Source: JBKBUF01 sp046290815 (GTDB lineage Bacteria > Bacteroidota > Bacteroidia > Cytophagales > Cytophagaceae). From it: a stretch of DNA of 64,000 bases. A program made the translations under genes and the position numbers. Of the stretch, positions 16,594-25,480 are shown one piece after another. Positions within the stretch are counted from its first letter, which is position 1; each line of letters begins with the position of its first letter. The notes below the pieces were generated by a model, which ran no database searches, was not told the DNA's origin, and saw nothing but the letters and a program-made list of their open reading frames with translations. The stretch spans positions 1 through 64,000 of the forward strand of contig JBKBUF010000019.1 in NCBI GenBank assembly GCA_046290815.1, given 5' to 3'.

Positions 16594-18117
16594 GTGAAGA
16601 AATCTCCCCGTCATGTGGAAATAATGGATACGACCCTTCGCGATGGTGAACAGACCAGCGGGGTGTCGTTTTCTGCTTTAGAAAAACTAACCATTGCCCA
16701 ACTGTTGCTTACCGAAGTGAAGGTGGACAGAATTGAAGTGGCATCAGCACGTGTGTCGGAGGGGGAATTTCAGGCCGTGAAAAAAATCACTGAATGGGCA
16801 GAGGAGAATGGGTTTCAGGACAGAGTGGAAGTACTCACATTTGTAGACGGTGATGTGTCGATAAAATGGATGCAGAAGGCCGGCGCTAAAGTAATGAATC
16901 TGCTCACCAAGGGTTCACTGAATCACCTGACTTATCAGCTCAAGAAAAAGCCAAAACAGCATTTTGCAGATATAGAATCTGTAGTTGCGCTTGCCCGTAA
17001 AAAAGGTATAGGCTGTAATATTTATCTTGAGGACTGGAGCAATGGAATGCGCCACTCAAAAGAATATGTACTGGAATACCTTGAGTTTCTTAAGGACATC
17101 TCTGTAAAAAGAGTAATGCTTCCGGATACCCTCGGTGTACTTATCCCTTCAGAAACATACTCCTACATTTCAGAGCTCGTAAATGCATATCCGGAAATGC
17201 ATTTTGACTTTCATGCACACAATGACTATGACCTTAGCATTGCCAATGTACTGGAAGCTACAAAAGCAGGAGCAAAGGGCTTGCACGTAACCATTAATGG
17301 AATGGGAGAGAGGGCAGGAAATGCACCATTATCCAGTGCTATTGCTGTTTTAAATGACTTCGTTCCTGAAGTGAAGACCTCTGTTGTGGAGAAAAAACTT
17401 TACTCTGTTAGTAAGCTGGTAGAGACATTTTCCGGCTTCAGAATACCTGCAAACAAACCTGTGGTAGGAGAAAATGTATTTACCCAGACTGCAGGAATTC
17501 ATGCGGATGGTGATAAGAAGAATAAGCTTTATTTCAACGATCTTATACCGGAGCGATTCGGAAGACAAAGATCCTATGCCTTGGGTAAAACCAGTGGAAA
17601 GGCTAATATAGAAAACAACCTTCTGCAATTAGGCATACAGTTGTCTGAAGAAAATCTGAAACGTGTCACTCAAAAAGTTATAGATCTTGGTGACCGCAAA
17701 GAGGTAGTGACACCTGCTGATCTTCCATATATCATTTCTGATATACTTGACAGCAATGTTGTAGAACAGAAAGTGCAGATTAAAAACTATCTTTTGACAC
17801 ATTCAAAAGATTTAAGGCCTACTGTAACCATATATGTAAGTATCTGCGGTGAAGAATTTGAAGAGCATGCACAAGGCGACGGACAGTACGATGCTTTTGT
17901 AAATGCGATGAAAAAAATCTACAAGCAGAAGAAGATGGATTTTCCCAATCTTGTGGACTACGCCGTTCGTATCCCGCCGGGAGGTAAGTCAGATGCCTTG
18001 TGCGAAACCATTATCACCTGGGAGTTTAATCAAAAAGAATTCAAAACCCGCGGACTCGATAGTGACCAGACTGTGGCAGCGATAAAGGCTACGGAGAAGA
18101 TGCTGAATTTGATCTGA
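16594..18117 (+). CDS. leuA: 2-isopropylmalate synthase-type enzyme (LeuA/CimA group)
   Basis: A 507-residue HMGL-like condensing enzyme starting at GTG. The TIM barrel shows DTTLRDGEQTSGVSFSALEK (residues 12-31), the metal-binding HxH in FHAHNDYDLS (about 205-214) and NGMGERAGNAPLSS (about 230-243). Residues from about 385 form the LeuA_dimer regulatory domain (VTIYVSICGEEFEEHAQGDG; GLDSDQTVAAIKATEKML), which senses leucine or isoleucine in the family. Sequence alone does not separate isopropylmalate from citramalate synthase. The place right after leuCD favours leucine synthesis. It is the last gene before the interruption that separates leuB. Confidence 0.93.
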   Translation: MKKSPRHVEIMDTTLRDGEQTSGVSFSALEKLTIAQLLLTEVKVDRIEVASARVSEGEFQAVKKITEWAEENGFQDRVEVLTFVDGDVSIKWMQKAGAKVMNLLTKGSLNHLTYQLKKKPKQHFADIESVVALARKKGIGCNIYLEDWSNGMRHSKEYVLEYLEFLKDISVKRVMLPDTLGVLIPSETYSYISELVNAYPEMHFDFHAHNDYDLSIANVLEATKAGAKGLHVTINGMGERAGNAPLSSAIAVLNDFVPEVKTSVVEKKLYSVSKLVETFSGFRIPANKPVVGENVFTQTAGIHADGDKKNKLYFNDLIPERFGRQRSYALGKTSGKANIENNLLQLGIQLSEENLKRVTQKVIDLGDRKEVVTPADLPYIISDILDSNVVEQKVQIKNYLLTHSKDLRPTVTIYVSICGEEFEEHAQGDGQYDAFVNAMKKIYKQKKMDFPNLVDYAVRIPPGGKSDALCETIITWEFNQKEFKTRGLDSDQTVAAIKATEKMLNLI

Positions 18118-18133
18118 GAGAAGAAGGTTTGAA

Positions 18134-18827
18134 TTTCACGCAAAGGGCGCGAAGGAAGGCGCAAAGGACGCAAAGGATGGTTTCACGCAAAGAAAGCAAA
18201 GGGGACGCAAAGATCGCAAAGAACTCAGAAGTTAGAAAGGTCCTCAAGAGATTCAAAAAGAAATAAGAAGCGTATTAAGATTTTGTAAGGTATAAAGTAA
18301 ATTTAAAGGCCATTGACAATCCTGTGGATACCATCTTTTAACATTTTACTGTTAAAATTAATCAGAAGGCCTAGTTTTTTATTTGAAAGCTTAAGGTATG
18401 TTTGTAATTGAGTGAAATGAACTGGAGCTAAAATTTCAATTGATTTTACTTCTATAATCAACTTTTCTTCCACAAGAATATCCATTTTGTAACCAATGCC
18501 CATGGAAACATTTTTGTACATAAATGGAATTGGTACTTCTTTTCTAACATTAAAACCTGATTCAATTAAATCGTAAACGAGGGCGGCTTGATAGGCTGAT
18601 TCTAATAATCCAGGCCCTAGATTTCTATGCAAATCCAAAGCAATACCAATCACCTCATAGGATAGGTCATTTTCATTCATAGCTGGTTGTTTTGGCAAAA
18701 ATATTAAAATCTCACTGTTTTCATATTCCTAATACCAAACTAATGTTTCCTTTTTTACTTTCTAGCCTTCTTTTTACTAATACTTTCTTTGCGTTCTTTG
18801 CGTCATCTTTGCCATCTTTGCGTGAAA
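18134..18827. mobile_element. Candidate element: GxxExxY gene between inverted CGCAAAG arms
   Basis: The 694-base unit begins and ends with the 12-mer TTTCACGCAAAG in opposite orientation (18134-18145 and 18816-18827). A second left copy lies at 18181-18192. The left arm (about 18134-18222) is made of CGCAAAG words on the plus strand. The right arm (about 18784-18827) carries the same word inverted. The only gene inside is a GxxExxY nuclease-like gene. The unit sits between leuA and leuB. Mobility is inferred; I did not identify a target-site duplication. Confidence 0.5.
18303..18680 (-). CDS. GxxExxY protein (PD-(D/E)XK nuclease-like)
   Basis: About 125 residues. The family motif is seen in GPGLLESAYQAALVYDL. 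The sequence MDILVEEKLIIEVKSIE gives the Asp and ExK of a PD-(D/E)XK nuclease fold, and the following QLQTYLKLS resembles the Gln-x3-Tyr helix of RecB-like nucleases. The family is widespread, scattered and of unknown role. The ATG at 18680 (MNENDLSYEVIGIALDLHR) fits the usual start; an in-frame TTG at 18698 is less likely. The motif TATTTTTG on the minus strand at 18696-18703 could be a -7 box with a very short leader. The gene runs against the leu genes and is flanked by inverted repeat arms. Confidence 0.9.
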   Translation of the reverse strand: MNENDLSYEVIGIALDLHRNLGPGLLESAYQAALVYDLIESGFNVRKEVPIPFMYKNVSMGIGYKMDILVEEKLIIEVKSIEILAPVHFTQLQTYLKLSNKKLGLLINFNSKMLKDGIHRIVNGL

Positions 18828-18831
18828 TCCC

Positions 18832-18863
18832 TTTGCTTCCAACCATCTTTTTTCCTTACTTTG
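18832..18863 (+). promoter_or_regulatory. Probable promoter of leuB
   Basis: TTTG (18832-18835), 20 bases, then TTACTTTG (18856-18863) fits the -33/-7 layout of Bacteroidetes promoters with one mismatch. It begins 5 bases beyond the right repeat arm and 30 bases before the leuB ATG ends the leader. It would let leuB be expressed despite the intervening unit. Confidence 0.5.
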
Positions 18864-18893
18864 CCCCTTATTTATACGATAATATCTTAAACA

Positions 18894-19967
18894 ATGGCAA
18901 AAAAGCATATTCTTATTGTTCCCGGTGATGGTATAGGCCAGGAAGTTACAGCAGTCGGAAAAAAAGTACTGGATAAAATAGCTGCAAAATTCAATCATGA
19001 ATTTACTTATGACGAGGCTTTGATAGGTCACGTGGCTATTGAGGCTACAGGTAATCCTCTTCCGGATGAATCGCTGGAGAAAATGAAAAAATCTGATGCT
19101 GTTCTTTTCGGTGCGGTAGGACATCCTAAATATGATAACGACCCTTCTGCAAAAGTTCGTCCGGAGCAGGGCTTGTTGAAGATGAGAAAAGAACTTGGTC
19201 TGTATGCTAACCTTCGTCCTATAAAATTATTTGATGAACTGCTTGGTGCTTCAAGTATCAAACCTGAAATCCTGAAAGGAGCAGATATCCTTTTCTTCAG
19301 AGAACTTACCGGCGATATCTACTTCGGAGAGAAAGGAAGAAAAGACAATGGCGATACAGCTTATGATATTGCACAATACAGCAGATATGAGGTGGAAAGA
19401 ATCGCACGTAAAGCTTTTGAAGCAGCGAGAACAAGAAGAAAGAAATTAACCTCTGTAGATAAAGCGAATGTAATCGAGACAAGCAGGTTGTGGAGAGAGG
19501 TGGTTCAGAAGGTAGCAAAAGATTACCCGGATGTAGAAGTAGAACATCAGTTTGTTGATGCTACTGCAATGTTACTGATCAAAGATCCTAAGAAGTTTGA
19601 CGTTGTTGTAACAGCAAATCTTTTTGGTGACATTCTTACTGACGAAGCATCACAAATTGCGGGTTCAATGGGTATGTTGGCTTCTGCTTCCGTAGGTGAC
19701 GGTACAGGAGTATATGAACCTATCCACGGTTCTGCTCACGACATCACCGGAAAAGGTGTTGCAAATCCATTAGCTTCTATTTTATCTGCTGCATTATTGC
19801 TTGATATTTCATTTGGTATGAAAAAAGAATCTGAAGCAGTGATCAACGCAGTTGATAAAGTTTTGAAAGAAGGATACAGAACAAGAGATATAGCTGATGC
19901 ATCTACTGCTCAGGATAAAATCCTTGGTACTGCCGCTATGGGCGAGCAGGTGCTGAAGCATATTTGA
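18894..19967 (+). CDS. leuB: 3-isopropylmalate dehydrogenase
   Basis: A 357-residue NAD-dependent decarboxylating dehydrogenase, catalysing the third step of leucine synthesis. It begins with the family's IVPGDGIGQEVTAVGKKVL (residues 6-24). The substrate Arg cluster lies in KVRPEQGLLKMRKELGLYAN. The metal-binding motif TANLFGDILTDEASQIAGS and the NAD-site motif VYEPIHGSAHDITGKGVANP are present. Length is normal. It is separated from leuA by 776 bases holding the GxxExxY unit, but keeps the same orientation. Confidence 0.97.
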   Translation: MAKKHILIVPGDGIGQEVTAVGKKVLDKIAAKFNHEFTYDEALIGHVAIEATGNPLPDESLEKMKKSDAVLFGAVGHPKYDNDPSAKVRPEQGLLKMRKELGLYANLRPIKLFDELLGASSIKPEILKGADILFFRELTGDIYFGEKGRKDNGDTAYDIAQYSRYEVERIARKAFEAARTRRKKLTSVDKANVIETSRLWREVVQKVAKDYPDVEVEHQFVDATAMLLIKDPKKFDVVVTANLFGDILTDEASQIAGSMGMLASASVGDGTGVYEPIHGSAHDITGKGVANPLASILSAALLLDISFGMKKESEAVINAVDKVLKEGYRTRDIADASTAQDKILGTAAMGEQVLKHI

Positions 19968-20031
19968 TGTGTTAAGGTGTTAGAGTGTTAAGGTAGATAG
20001 GGATATTAGATATTAGATATTAGATATTAGA
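19966..20031. repeat. GTTAAGGT words and GATATTA heptamer repeat after leuB
   Basis: Copies of GTGTTAAGGTGTTAGAGTGTTAAGG-type words (to about 19995) are followed by about four copies of the 7-mer GATATTA (20003-20031). Both lie between the leuB stop and its terminator. The first word family recurs inverted at 20602-20653. Confidence 0.75.
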
Positions 20032-20033
20032 GA

Positions 20034-20067
20034 AGGCTTCCGGCGTTATAGTTTGGGAGCCTTTTTT
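20034..20067 (+). terminator. Rho-independent terminator after leuB
   Basis: AGGCTTCC (20034-20041) pairs with GGGAGCCT (20055-20062), including one T-G wobble, and is followed by a T-run. It closes the leucine transcript. Confidence 0.8.
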
Positions 20068-20090
20068 ATATTTACTCAATAATAAATTTT

Positions 20091-20357
20091 ATGAAGCTTA
20101 GCAATTTTCTAATAAATGTTTTTTCTGGTTTTTTAACTTTTATGGTTATAAAAATCTTCCTGGGAATATATACATGTGACCTGGCTTTATCAGTTATTCC
20201 AGGTTGGCATACTGTTATTTTACCTATGGAATTTAACCTGTATCTCCTTTCGTTTATTTTGTTGCTTTTTTCTTTTCTGGTTGTAGGATTGTTTTTATTG
20301 TTTCGAAAAATAATAAAATCAATAATCGGAATTATATCATTTAATCAAAGATCCTGA
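20091..20357 (+). CDS. Small two-helix membrane protein
   Basis: An 88-residue protein with one hydrophobic segment at about residues 7-29, a loop with CDLALSVIPGWHTVILPMEF, and a second helix at about 50-72 followed by a basic tail. The plan (helix, loop with Pro and aromatics, helix, basic end) resembles the four tandem proteins at 4235-5323, though direct similarity is weak. The family is unrecognised. It lies between the leuB terminator and a repeat-rich gap. Confidence 0.55.
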   Translation: MKLSNFLINVFSGFLTFMVIKIFLGIYTCDLALSVIPGWHTVILPMEFNLYLLSFILLLFSFLVVGLFLLFRKIIKSIIGIISFNQRS

Positions 20358-20425
20358 AATTATAGTATAAGTGACTTTCTTAATAATGATATTGTTAGAT
20401 ATTTTCTTTCTTTAGCCGAATGCTT

Positions 20426-20498
20426 CCTTTGCCTTCTTAAAATACCAACCTAAATCTTTGCGGTTCTTTGCGTTTTCCTTTGCGCCTCTTTGCGAGAA
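20426..20498. repeat. Solo CTTTGCG repeat block
   Basis: Several CTTTGCG words (CTTTGCGGTTCTTTGCG, CCTTTGCG, CTCTTTGCG) recur here in the orientation of the right arm of the 18134-18827 unit, without a nuclease gene. It looks like a solitary arm. Confidence 0.7.
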
Positions 20499-20601
20499 AT
20501 AATTTTTAAACCGTCATTGAATATTGCTAATAAGTTTTAAGTTAATGACTGTTATATAAACATTAAATCTTGATTTTTTACTTCCGTTCTTATTAATATA
20601 C

Positions 20602-20653
20602 ATGAACACTCTAACACTCTGCCACCTTAACACCTTAACACCTTAACACACTC
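20602..20653. repeat. AACACCTT tandem repeat
   Basis: AACACTCTAACACTC followed by about three perfect AACACCTT octamers reaches the stop of the minus-strand gene. It is the inverse of the GTTAAGGTGTT words after leuB, so the two blocks could pair. Confidence 0.75.
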
Positions 20654-21136
20654 TCACCTCACATCCGGCCCTTCAACATAGCCATTGAAATTTACCCTAC
20701 CGTCCTCTCCTGATAGAGAAATATAATACCTGTGGGTATGAAAATGATTGGTTCGCCACAGGTCTATTTTGCCGACTTCTTTGCCATCATAATAAACTAC
20801 TAACACCTGTGGTCCGTATTCGTAAGGGATTTGATATATTTGTTTTCCCTGGTTGTAGACAGTTATTTTCCTGGGCTGATAATCCTTTCTGAACATGGTA
20901 TGTTTAATCATAAAAGGGTCTTTCTCCAGAGTTAATTGCAAATCGTTTTTGAATATAACTTCAATTTTATTTTTATCAAGCTTTTCAGAAATCTCAACCT
21001 TAATTACATCTCCCCATACAAGATAATGGTAATAGGAAAGTAACCTGTGCTTGCCATTAAACCATGGATGTAGCAATACGCCAAAAAATATCAGCCAGAA
21101 AAGTATTACAGGAAGGAGTTTTTTGATGGTGTTCAA
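20654..21136 (-). CDS. Hypothetical membrane-anchored protein
   Basis: A 160-residue protein with one N-terminal membrane helix (LLPVILFWLIFFGVLLHPW, residues 7-25). The soluble part is beta-rich with basic and aromatic residues (KIEVIFKNDLQLTLEKD; YQIPYEYGPQVLVVYYDGKE). There is no lipobox, so it should be anchored in the inner membrane facing the periplasm. I do not recognise the family. Its 3' end abuts an AACACCTT repeat. Confidence 0.6.
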   Translation of the reverse strand: MNTIKKLLPVILFWLIFFGVLLHPWFNGKHRLLSYYHYLVWGDVIKVEISEKLDKNKIEVIFKNDLQLTLEKDPFMIKHTMFRKDYQPRKITVYNQGKQIYQIPYEYGPQVLVVYYDGKEVGKIDLWRTNHFHTHRYYISLSGEDGRVNFNGYVEGPDVR

Positions 21137-21226
21137 GTTTTAAAGTGTTAACGTCTTTATGCGGCAGACGGATTAAATCATATTGTTTCTCAAAGATACA
21201 AAAATTTTAACCACCCTAACACCTAA

Positions 21227-21310
21227 TCACTTCGCCCTGTTCCTCCGCGCTCTTTCTCCGCACTCTTCCTCCGCACTGTTCCTCCGCACTCTTTCTCCAT
21301 ACTCCGAACT
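21227..21310. repeat. CTCCGCACTSTTC 13-base tandem words
   Basis: At least five imperfect copies of a 13-base word of the form TCCTCCGCACTCT occur just upstream of the propeller-protein gene. The same word recurs at about 25785-25851. Confidence 0.75.
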
Positions 21311-21349
21311 CTTCAAACTTTCCTCTCCCTTACCGGTTTTATCTCTGCA

Positions 21350-23941
21350 ATGACTTTGAAAAAAATCCTTTTTTCTTTAATAGTTGTCATTTCCGTCGCC
21401 GGACTGCTTTTGTTTAAGCAGTATCATAAGATAGATTTTACCTACTCGGATCTGAAAGGGGTGGAACATCTCTATAATCCTACATCCCTGCAATTTGGTC
21501 CGGACGACAGGCTATATGTCGCCAGGCAAAATGGTCTTATCCTGGTTTACACCATCGAGAAAAAAGGTCCGGGCAATTATCATGTAACAGATACCGAAAT
21601 CATTGATCTGGTAAAAAAAATACCTAATCACTATGACAATGGAGAGCTCAGACCTTATGACCCTGCAAAAAATACTAGACAGGTTACAGGTTTGTTGGTA
21701 ACAGGGACCTCAGAAGTTCCTGTGCTTTATGTAAGCTCCAGTGATCCACTTATCGGGGGCCCTGGTGGTGATGTAAACCTTTGTACCAACTCAGGTATTA
21801 TCTCCAGGCTGACAAGAACAGACGGAAAATGGGAAAAGGTTGACATCGTGAGAGGCATACCCAGGTCGGAGGAAAATCATTCTGTAAATGGTATGGCTTA
21901 TGATTCATTAAAAAATCAATTATATGTGGCAGTCGGAGGAATGACAAATGCAGGGGGACCTTCTTATAATTTTACTTTCAGCACAGAGTATGCCATGGCA
22001 GCATGTATACTTTCCATTGACCTGAACAGGATAGATACAATGCCGGTAAAAGGTTTACAGACGGATGATCCTTATGTTTATGACCTGCCTACCTTGAACG
22101 ACCCGGAGAGAGAAGACCTTCCTGACGGTTCTGATATCAATGATCCCTTTGGTGGTAACGATGGACTCAATCAGGCAAAAATTGATCCTGCCGGTCCGGT
22201 TCAGGTTTATGCTTCCGGATTCAGAAATCCTTACGATGTGCTTATTACCTCGGGAAGAAAATTATATACAGTAGACAATGGCGCAAACCCGGGTTGGGGT
22301 GGATTTCCTGATAATGACGGAATGGATGGTAAGGTAACCAATAATTATCCCGCAGGGGAACCGGGATCCTTAGGACCTGGTGTGAACAAACCGATCATAA
22401 ATAACCTGGACGGACTTCATTTCATTGGAGAAATAGACAATTATAATTGCGGCTCCTATTATGGCGGTCATCCTTGTCCGGTAAGAGCCAATCCAAAAGG
22501 CGCAGGTCTGTACACACACAAAGGCAATAATGATTCCGGCAAAGGAGTTTGGAGAACAACCATATCTGATGATAAAGAAAGTACCTTGCCTGCAGACTGG
22601 CCACCGGTTCCTGATGCCAAACCTGAGGAAGGAGAATTTCTGCATCCTGGTTCAGCTAATAGCCCCGCCTTGCTTACTTTTCGCATGTCGGTAAACGGAA
22701 TATGCGAATACAGGGCAAGTTGCTTTAACGGGGCTTTAAAGGGCGATATTCTTGCAGCAGGTTTAGGAAGCAAAGGACCTGTTTTCAGAATCCGGCTGGA
22801 TGAAAGCGGAAGAAACGTGAGAAATTTGAAAGGCAAGGAGAGACTGAATCATGATAAACCACTTGCTACCGGCCTGGCAAGCAAGCCACTTGATATCACT
22901 ACTCAGGGAGACCATCAGATTTTCCCCGGCACCATCTGGCTCGCTGTATTCGGTGAAAATAAAATCACTGTTTTAGAGCCAGGAGAATTTTCACTCTTTG
23001 GGAATAAACATAAAAAAAGTGATCATGATGGCGACTGCTATTCTCATAAGGACGAAGCGGATAATGGCACCGATCCTTACAGTGCCGCAAGCAAACCTAT
23101 GGATTTTAATAAGAACTGCATTTCTGATCTTAATGATCCTGACGATGACAGCGATGGAATAAAAGATGAAGCTGATCCTTTTGCTAGAGATGCAACAAAC
23201 GGAATGAATGTTTTTCCTCCTCTAAACTATGAATTTTTTAACGATCATCCCGGCAGTGGATTTTTCGGATTAGGATTTACAGGACTTATGTATAATGGCA
23301 AAACCGATTATCTGATGCAGTATAATGAATCTTCAATCATAGCAGGAGGAGCTATAGGTGCCATAACTATCAACGAGGTGGATCAGGGAGATGCCTCAGG
23401 CAAGCTGAATAGTCAGACCAATGCTTTTCAGTTTGGTATGAATGTTTCAGATACCACTTCACCATTCTTGGTAAAGTGCAGACTTATTGGTAAGCCTTTT
23501 GGAGGAATTGTTCCAAAAGGGGAGATGAGCCAGGGCTTTTACATTGGTACCGGAGATCAGGATAATTATGTGAAAATTGCTTTGCATGCCAATGAAGGTA
23601 AAGGTGGTATACAAATAGTGGTAGAAAATGATGGCAAACCGGAGTCGGTAATTAAGCCTGTTTCTGAAATGCCCCGTTCATCTCTGGACTTGATCTTCCG
23701 TATAAATCCAGCCTCAAAAACCATTAAAGCAAGTTTTATTGTGGACGATAAAAAGGAAGTAGAGGCTTCGGCAGAAATTGAACTGCCTGAAAAAATTAAG
23801 AGTTGTTTTTCCAAGGATAAAGCATTGGCTATAGGAATAATTGCCACTTCAAGAGGAGGTAAGCCCTATAAAGCCACCTGGGACTTTATCAGGGTTGAGT
23901 ACCTCGGATCAAATAATGACCAAAAACATTCTATACATTGA
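21350..23941 (+). CDS. Glucose/sorbosone dehydrogenase-like beta-propeller with calcium-binding repeats
   Basis: An 863-residue envelope protein. Residues 5-24 are an uncleaved-type hydrophobic anchor or signal. Residues about 35-540 form a six-bladed GSDH-like propeller (LQFGPDDRLYVARQNGLI; ENHSVNGMAYD; GFRNPYDVL). Residues about 555-620 have Asp-rich thrombospondin-type-3-like calcium loops (DHDGDCYSHKDEADNGTDP; DDDSDGIKDEADPF). The last 240 residues are a LamG-like beta-sandwich. There is no T9SS domain. Family members are PQQ-dependent sugar dehydrogenases or non-enzymatic binding propellers; the cofactor residues cannot be confirmed by eye, so activity is uncertain. It may bind or oxidise carbohydrate in the periplasm or at the surface. 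Confidence 0.8.
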   Translation: MTLKKILFSLIVVISVAGLLLFKQYHKIDFTYSDLKGVEHLYNPTSLQFGPDDRLYVARQNGLILVYTIEKKGPGNYHVTDTEIIDLVKKIPNHYDNGELRPYDPAKNTRQVTGLLVTGTSEVPVLYVSSSDPLIGGPGGDVNLCTNSGIISRLTRTDGKWEKVDIVRGIPRSEENHSVNGMAYDSLKNQLYVAVGGMTNAGGPSYNFTFSTEYAMAACILSIDLNRIDTMPVKGLQTDDPYVYDLPTLNDPEREDLPDGSDINDPFGGNDGLNQAKIDPAGPVQVYASGFRNPYDVLITSGRKLYTVDNGANPGWGGFPDNDGMDGKVTNNYPAGEPGSLGPGVNKPIINNLDGLHFIGEIDNYNCGSYYGGHPCPVRANPKGAGLYTHKGNNDSGKGVWRTTISDDKESTLPADWPPVPDAKPEEGEFLHPGSANSPALLTFRMSVNGICEYRASCFNGALKGDILAAGLGSKGPVFRIRLDESGRNVRNLKGKERLNHDKPLATGLASKPLDITTQGDHQIFPGTIWLAVFGENKITVLEPGEFSLFGNKHKKSDHDGDCYSHKDEADNGTDPYSAASKPMDFNKNCISDLNDPDDDSDGIKDEADPFARDATNGMNVFPPLNYEFFNDHPGSGFFGLGFTGLMYNGKTDYLMQYNESSIIAGGAIGAITINEVDQGDASGKLNSQTNAFQFGMNVSDTTSPFLVKCRLIGKPFGGIVPKGEMSQGFYIGTGDQDNYVKIALHANEGKGGIQIVVENDGKPESVIKPVSEMPRSSLDLIFRINPASKTIKASFIVDDKKEVEASAEIELPEKIKSCFSKDKALAIGIIATSRGGKPYKATWDFIRVEYLGSNNDQKHSIH

Positions 23942-23996
23942 TGGATGTACATGAAGGGTTATCGGGCTGCTGGTATATTTGATAAAAAATATTATT

Positions 23997-24383
23997 ATGA
24001 ATTATAAAATATTTTATCAGGAATTAGGAAAATTGCTATATGCCATTGCATTTAGTGACAAAAAGATCACCGCATCAGAGAAAGAATCATTAAGAAAGCT
24101 GGTAAAGGAACAGGTTTTGCCCTTGGAAGCAAGTAAAGATAAATACGGTACGGATTTGGGCTTCCTTACAGAGTTTGAATTTGACCTGCTTGAAGAAAGA
24201 AAAGCAGATCCGGGCTCTACTTTTGATGATTTTATTGGTTACATGAAAGAAAATAAAACCGGTATACCTGCCGCGTTGAAGAACCTTGCTTATGACCTGG
24301 CCAGCAAAGTGGCAGAGTCATACAGAGGAATAAATCAGAATGAAAAGGAATTATTAAATAAGTTGAAGCAGGTTATCGCTTAA
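23997..24383 (+). CDS. TerB-like helical protein
   Basis: A 128-residue all-helical protein from ATG 23997; an in-frame TTG/ATT region upstream is less likely. The repeated pattern IAFSDKKITASEKESLRKLV and later SYRGINQNEKELLNKLK shows the paired acidic motifs of the TerB family. Those proteins are cytoplasmic, and some bind metal. The tellurite-resistance label is historical and not evidence of that role here. No other ter genes are nearby. Confidence 0.7.
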   Translation: MNYKIFYQELGKLLYAIAFSDKKITASEKESLRKLVKEQVLPLEASKDKYGTDLGFLTEFEFDLLEERKADPGSTFDDFIGYMKENKTGIPAALKNLAYDLASKVAESYRGINQNEKELLNKLKQVIA

Positions 24384-24445
24384 GTCAGGTATTTCTTGCT
24401 TAATTCCATTTTTTTTCGGAAGTTTTAGGAAGTATAACACCTTTT

Positions 24446-25285
24446 ATGCTTCCAATAAGGCTTGTATTTGTATTATTTCTTATCCCTTCAATAGTTTCGT
24501 CTCAGGATTTATCCGTCGGACAGATTGAGGAAAAAATGCTCAATTCCATTGCGGCAATTACAACTTTGCGTTATCATTTTAAGTCAACAGAAAGAATAGG
24601 AACTGATTTTAAAAAGGCAGAACAGCATGTAAAGTATGCTAAAAAACCATTAAGGTTTTATGTTTATTCCATAAATCCGGATAAAGGAGCTGAAGTACTT
24701 TACAATCCTACCCTGAGTAAGGACAAGGTCTATGTTTACCCAAATGCCTTCCCTTATTATTCCCTATACCTTGATCCAAATGGAAGTATTCTGCGCAAAG
24801 GGAAACACCACACTTTATTTGAACTAGGCTTCGATAATTTTTATGGTATCATGCATTATATAAAAAAGAATTCTGCTTCCTATAAGAAAGACCTGAAGCT
24901 GGAAGGTAATGTGATGTGGAATAATAGAAAATGCTATAAGGTTACATTGAATCTTTCGGATTATAAAATTTATAGCTATACAGTGAATGAGGGAGAAACC
25001 GTGAGCTCTATAGCAAAGAAATATTATCTCAATGATTATAAAATATTGGAATTGAACAATCTTTCCGATTATGGTGCATTAAAAGCAGGTCAAAAAATCC
25101 TCCTACCGAATTATTATGCTAAAAATATTACCATTTATATTGATGCTGAAAATTTTCTCCCTGTAATGCAGGAAATGCATGATGAAAAAGGGCTTTATGA
25201 ACGCTATGAATTTTTGGATCTGAAGGTCAATGGTCCGATCGCAGATGAGGAATTTACCACCGGGTTTAAAGGGTATAGGTTTTAG
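24446..25285 (+). CDS. DUF1571 protein with a nested LysM domain
   Basis: A 279-residue secreted protein with signal peptide MLPIRLVFVLFLIPSIVSSQ. The first part (about 25-175) matches DUF1571, a LolA/outer-lipoprotein-carrier-like fold (TTLRYHFKSTERIGTDFKKA; AEVLYNPTLSKDKVYVYPNA). A LysM domain lies at about 178-225 (YTVNEGETVSSIAKKYYLND; LKAGQKILLPNYY). The DUF1571-like fold then resumes to the end (ITIYIDAENFLPVMQEMHDE). LysM binds peptidoglycan or chitin-like glycans, so the insertion could tether the protein to the cell wall in the periplasm. Function is not known. Confidence 0.82.
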   Translation: MLPIRLVFVLFLIPSIVSSQDLSVGQIEEKMLNSIAAITTLRYHFKSTERIGTDFKKAEQHVKYAKKPLRFYVYSINPDKGAEVLYNPTLSKDKVYVYPNAFPYYSLYLDPNGSILRKGKHHTLFELGFDNFYGIMHYIKKNSASYKKDLKLEGNVMWNNRKCYKVTLNLSDYKIYSYTVNEGETVSSIAKKYYLNDYKILELNNLSDYGALKAGQKILLPNYYAKNITIYIDAENFLPVMQEMHDEKGLYERYEFLDLKVNGPIADEEFTTGFKGYRF

Positions 25286-25286
25286 A

Positions 25287-25480
25287 AGGCGGTAAGCAGT
25301 AAGCAGTAGGCAGTAAGCAGTAAGCAGTAAGCAACAGGTAGTGGGCAGTAGGCAGTAGAGACTCCATGCATGGCGTCATTATTAGAAGTGAGTAGTCAAT
25401 AGGTGGTATCCAATATCCAATATCTAACATCTAACATCTAACATCTAACATCCAATATCCAACATCCAGCATCCAACTTA
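25287..25480. repeat. AAGCAGT and ATCTAAC heptamer tandem repeats
   Basis: The 25286-25566 gap is made of AAGCAGT/GGCAGTA heptamers (25287-25358) and then ATCTAAC/ATCCAAC heptamers (about 25411-25478). No gene lies in it. Both families recur or have relatives elsewhere in the window. Confidence 0.8.

Noticed and set aside
23997..24383. Tellurite-resistance system
   Set aside because: Only a TerB-like fold is present; no other ter genes are nearby, so the label would overstate the evidence.
25287..25480. CRISPR array considered for the tandem repeats
   Set aside because: The units are 7 bases with no spacers, and no cas gene is in the window.
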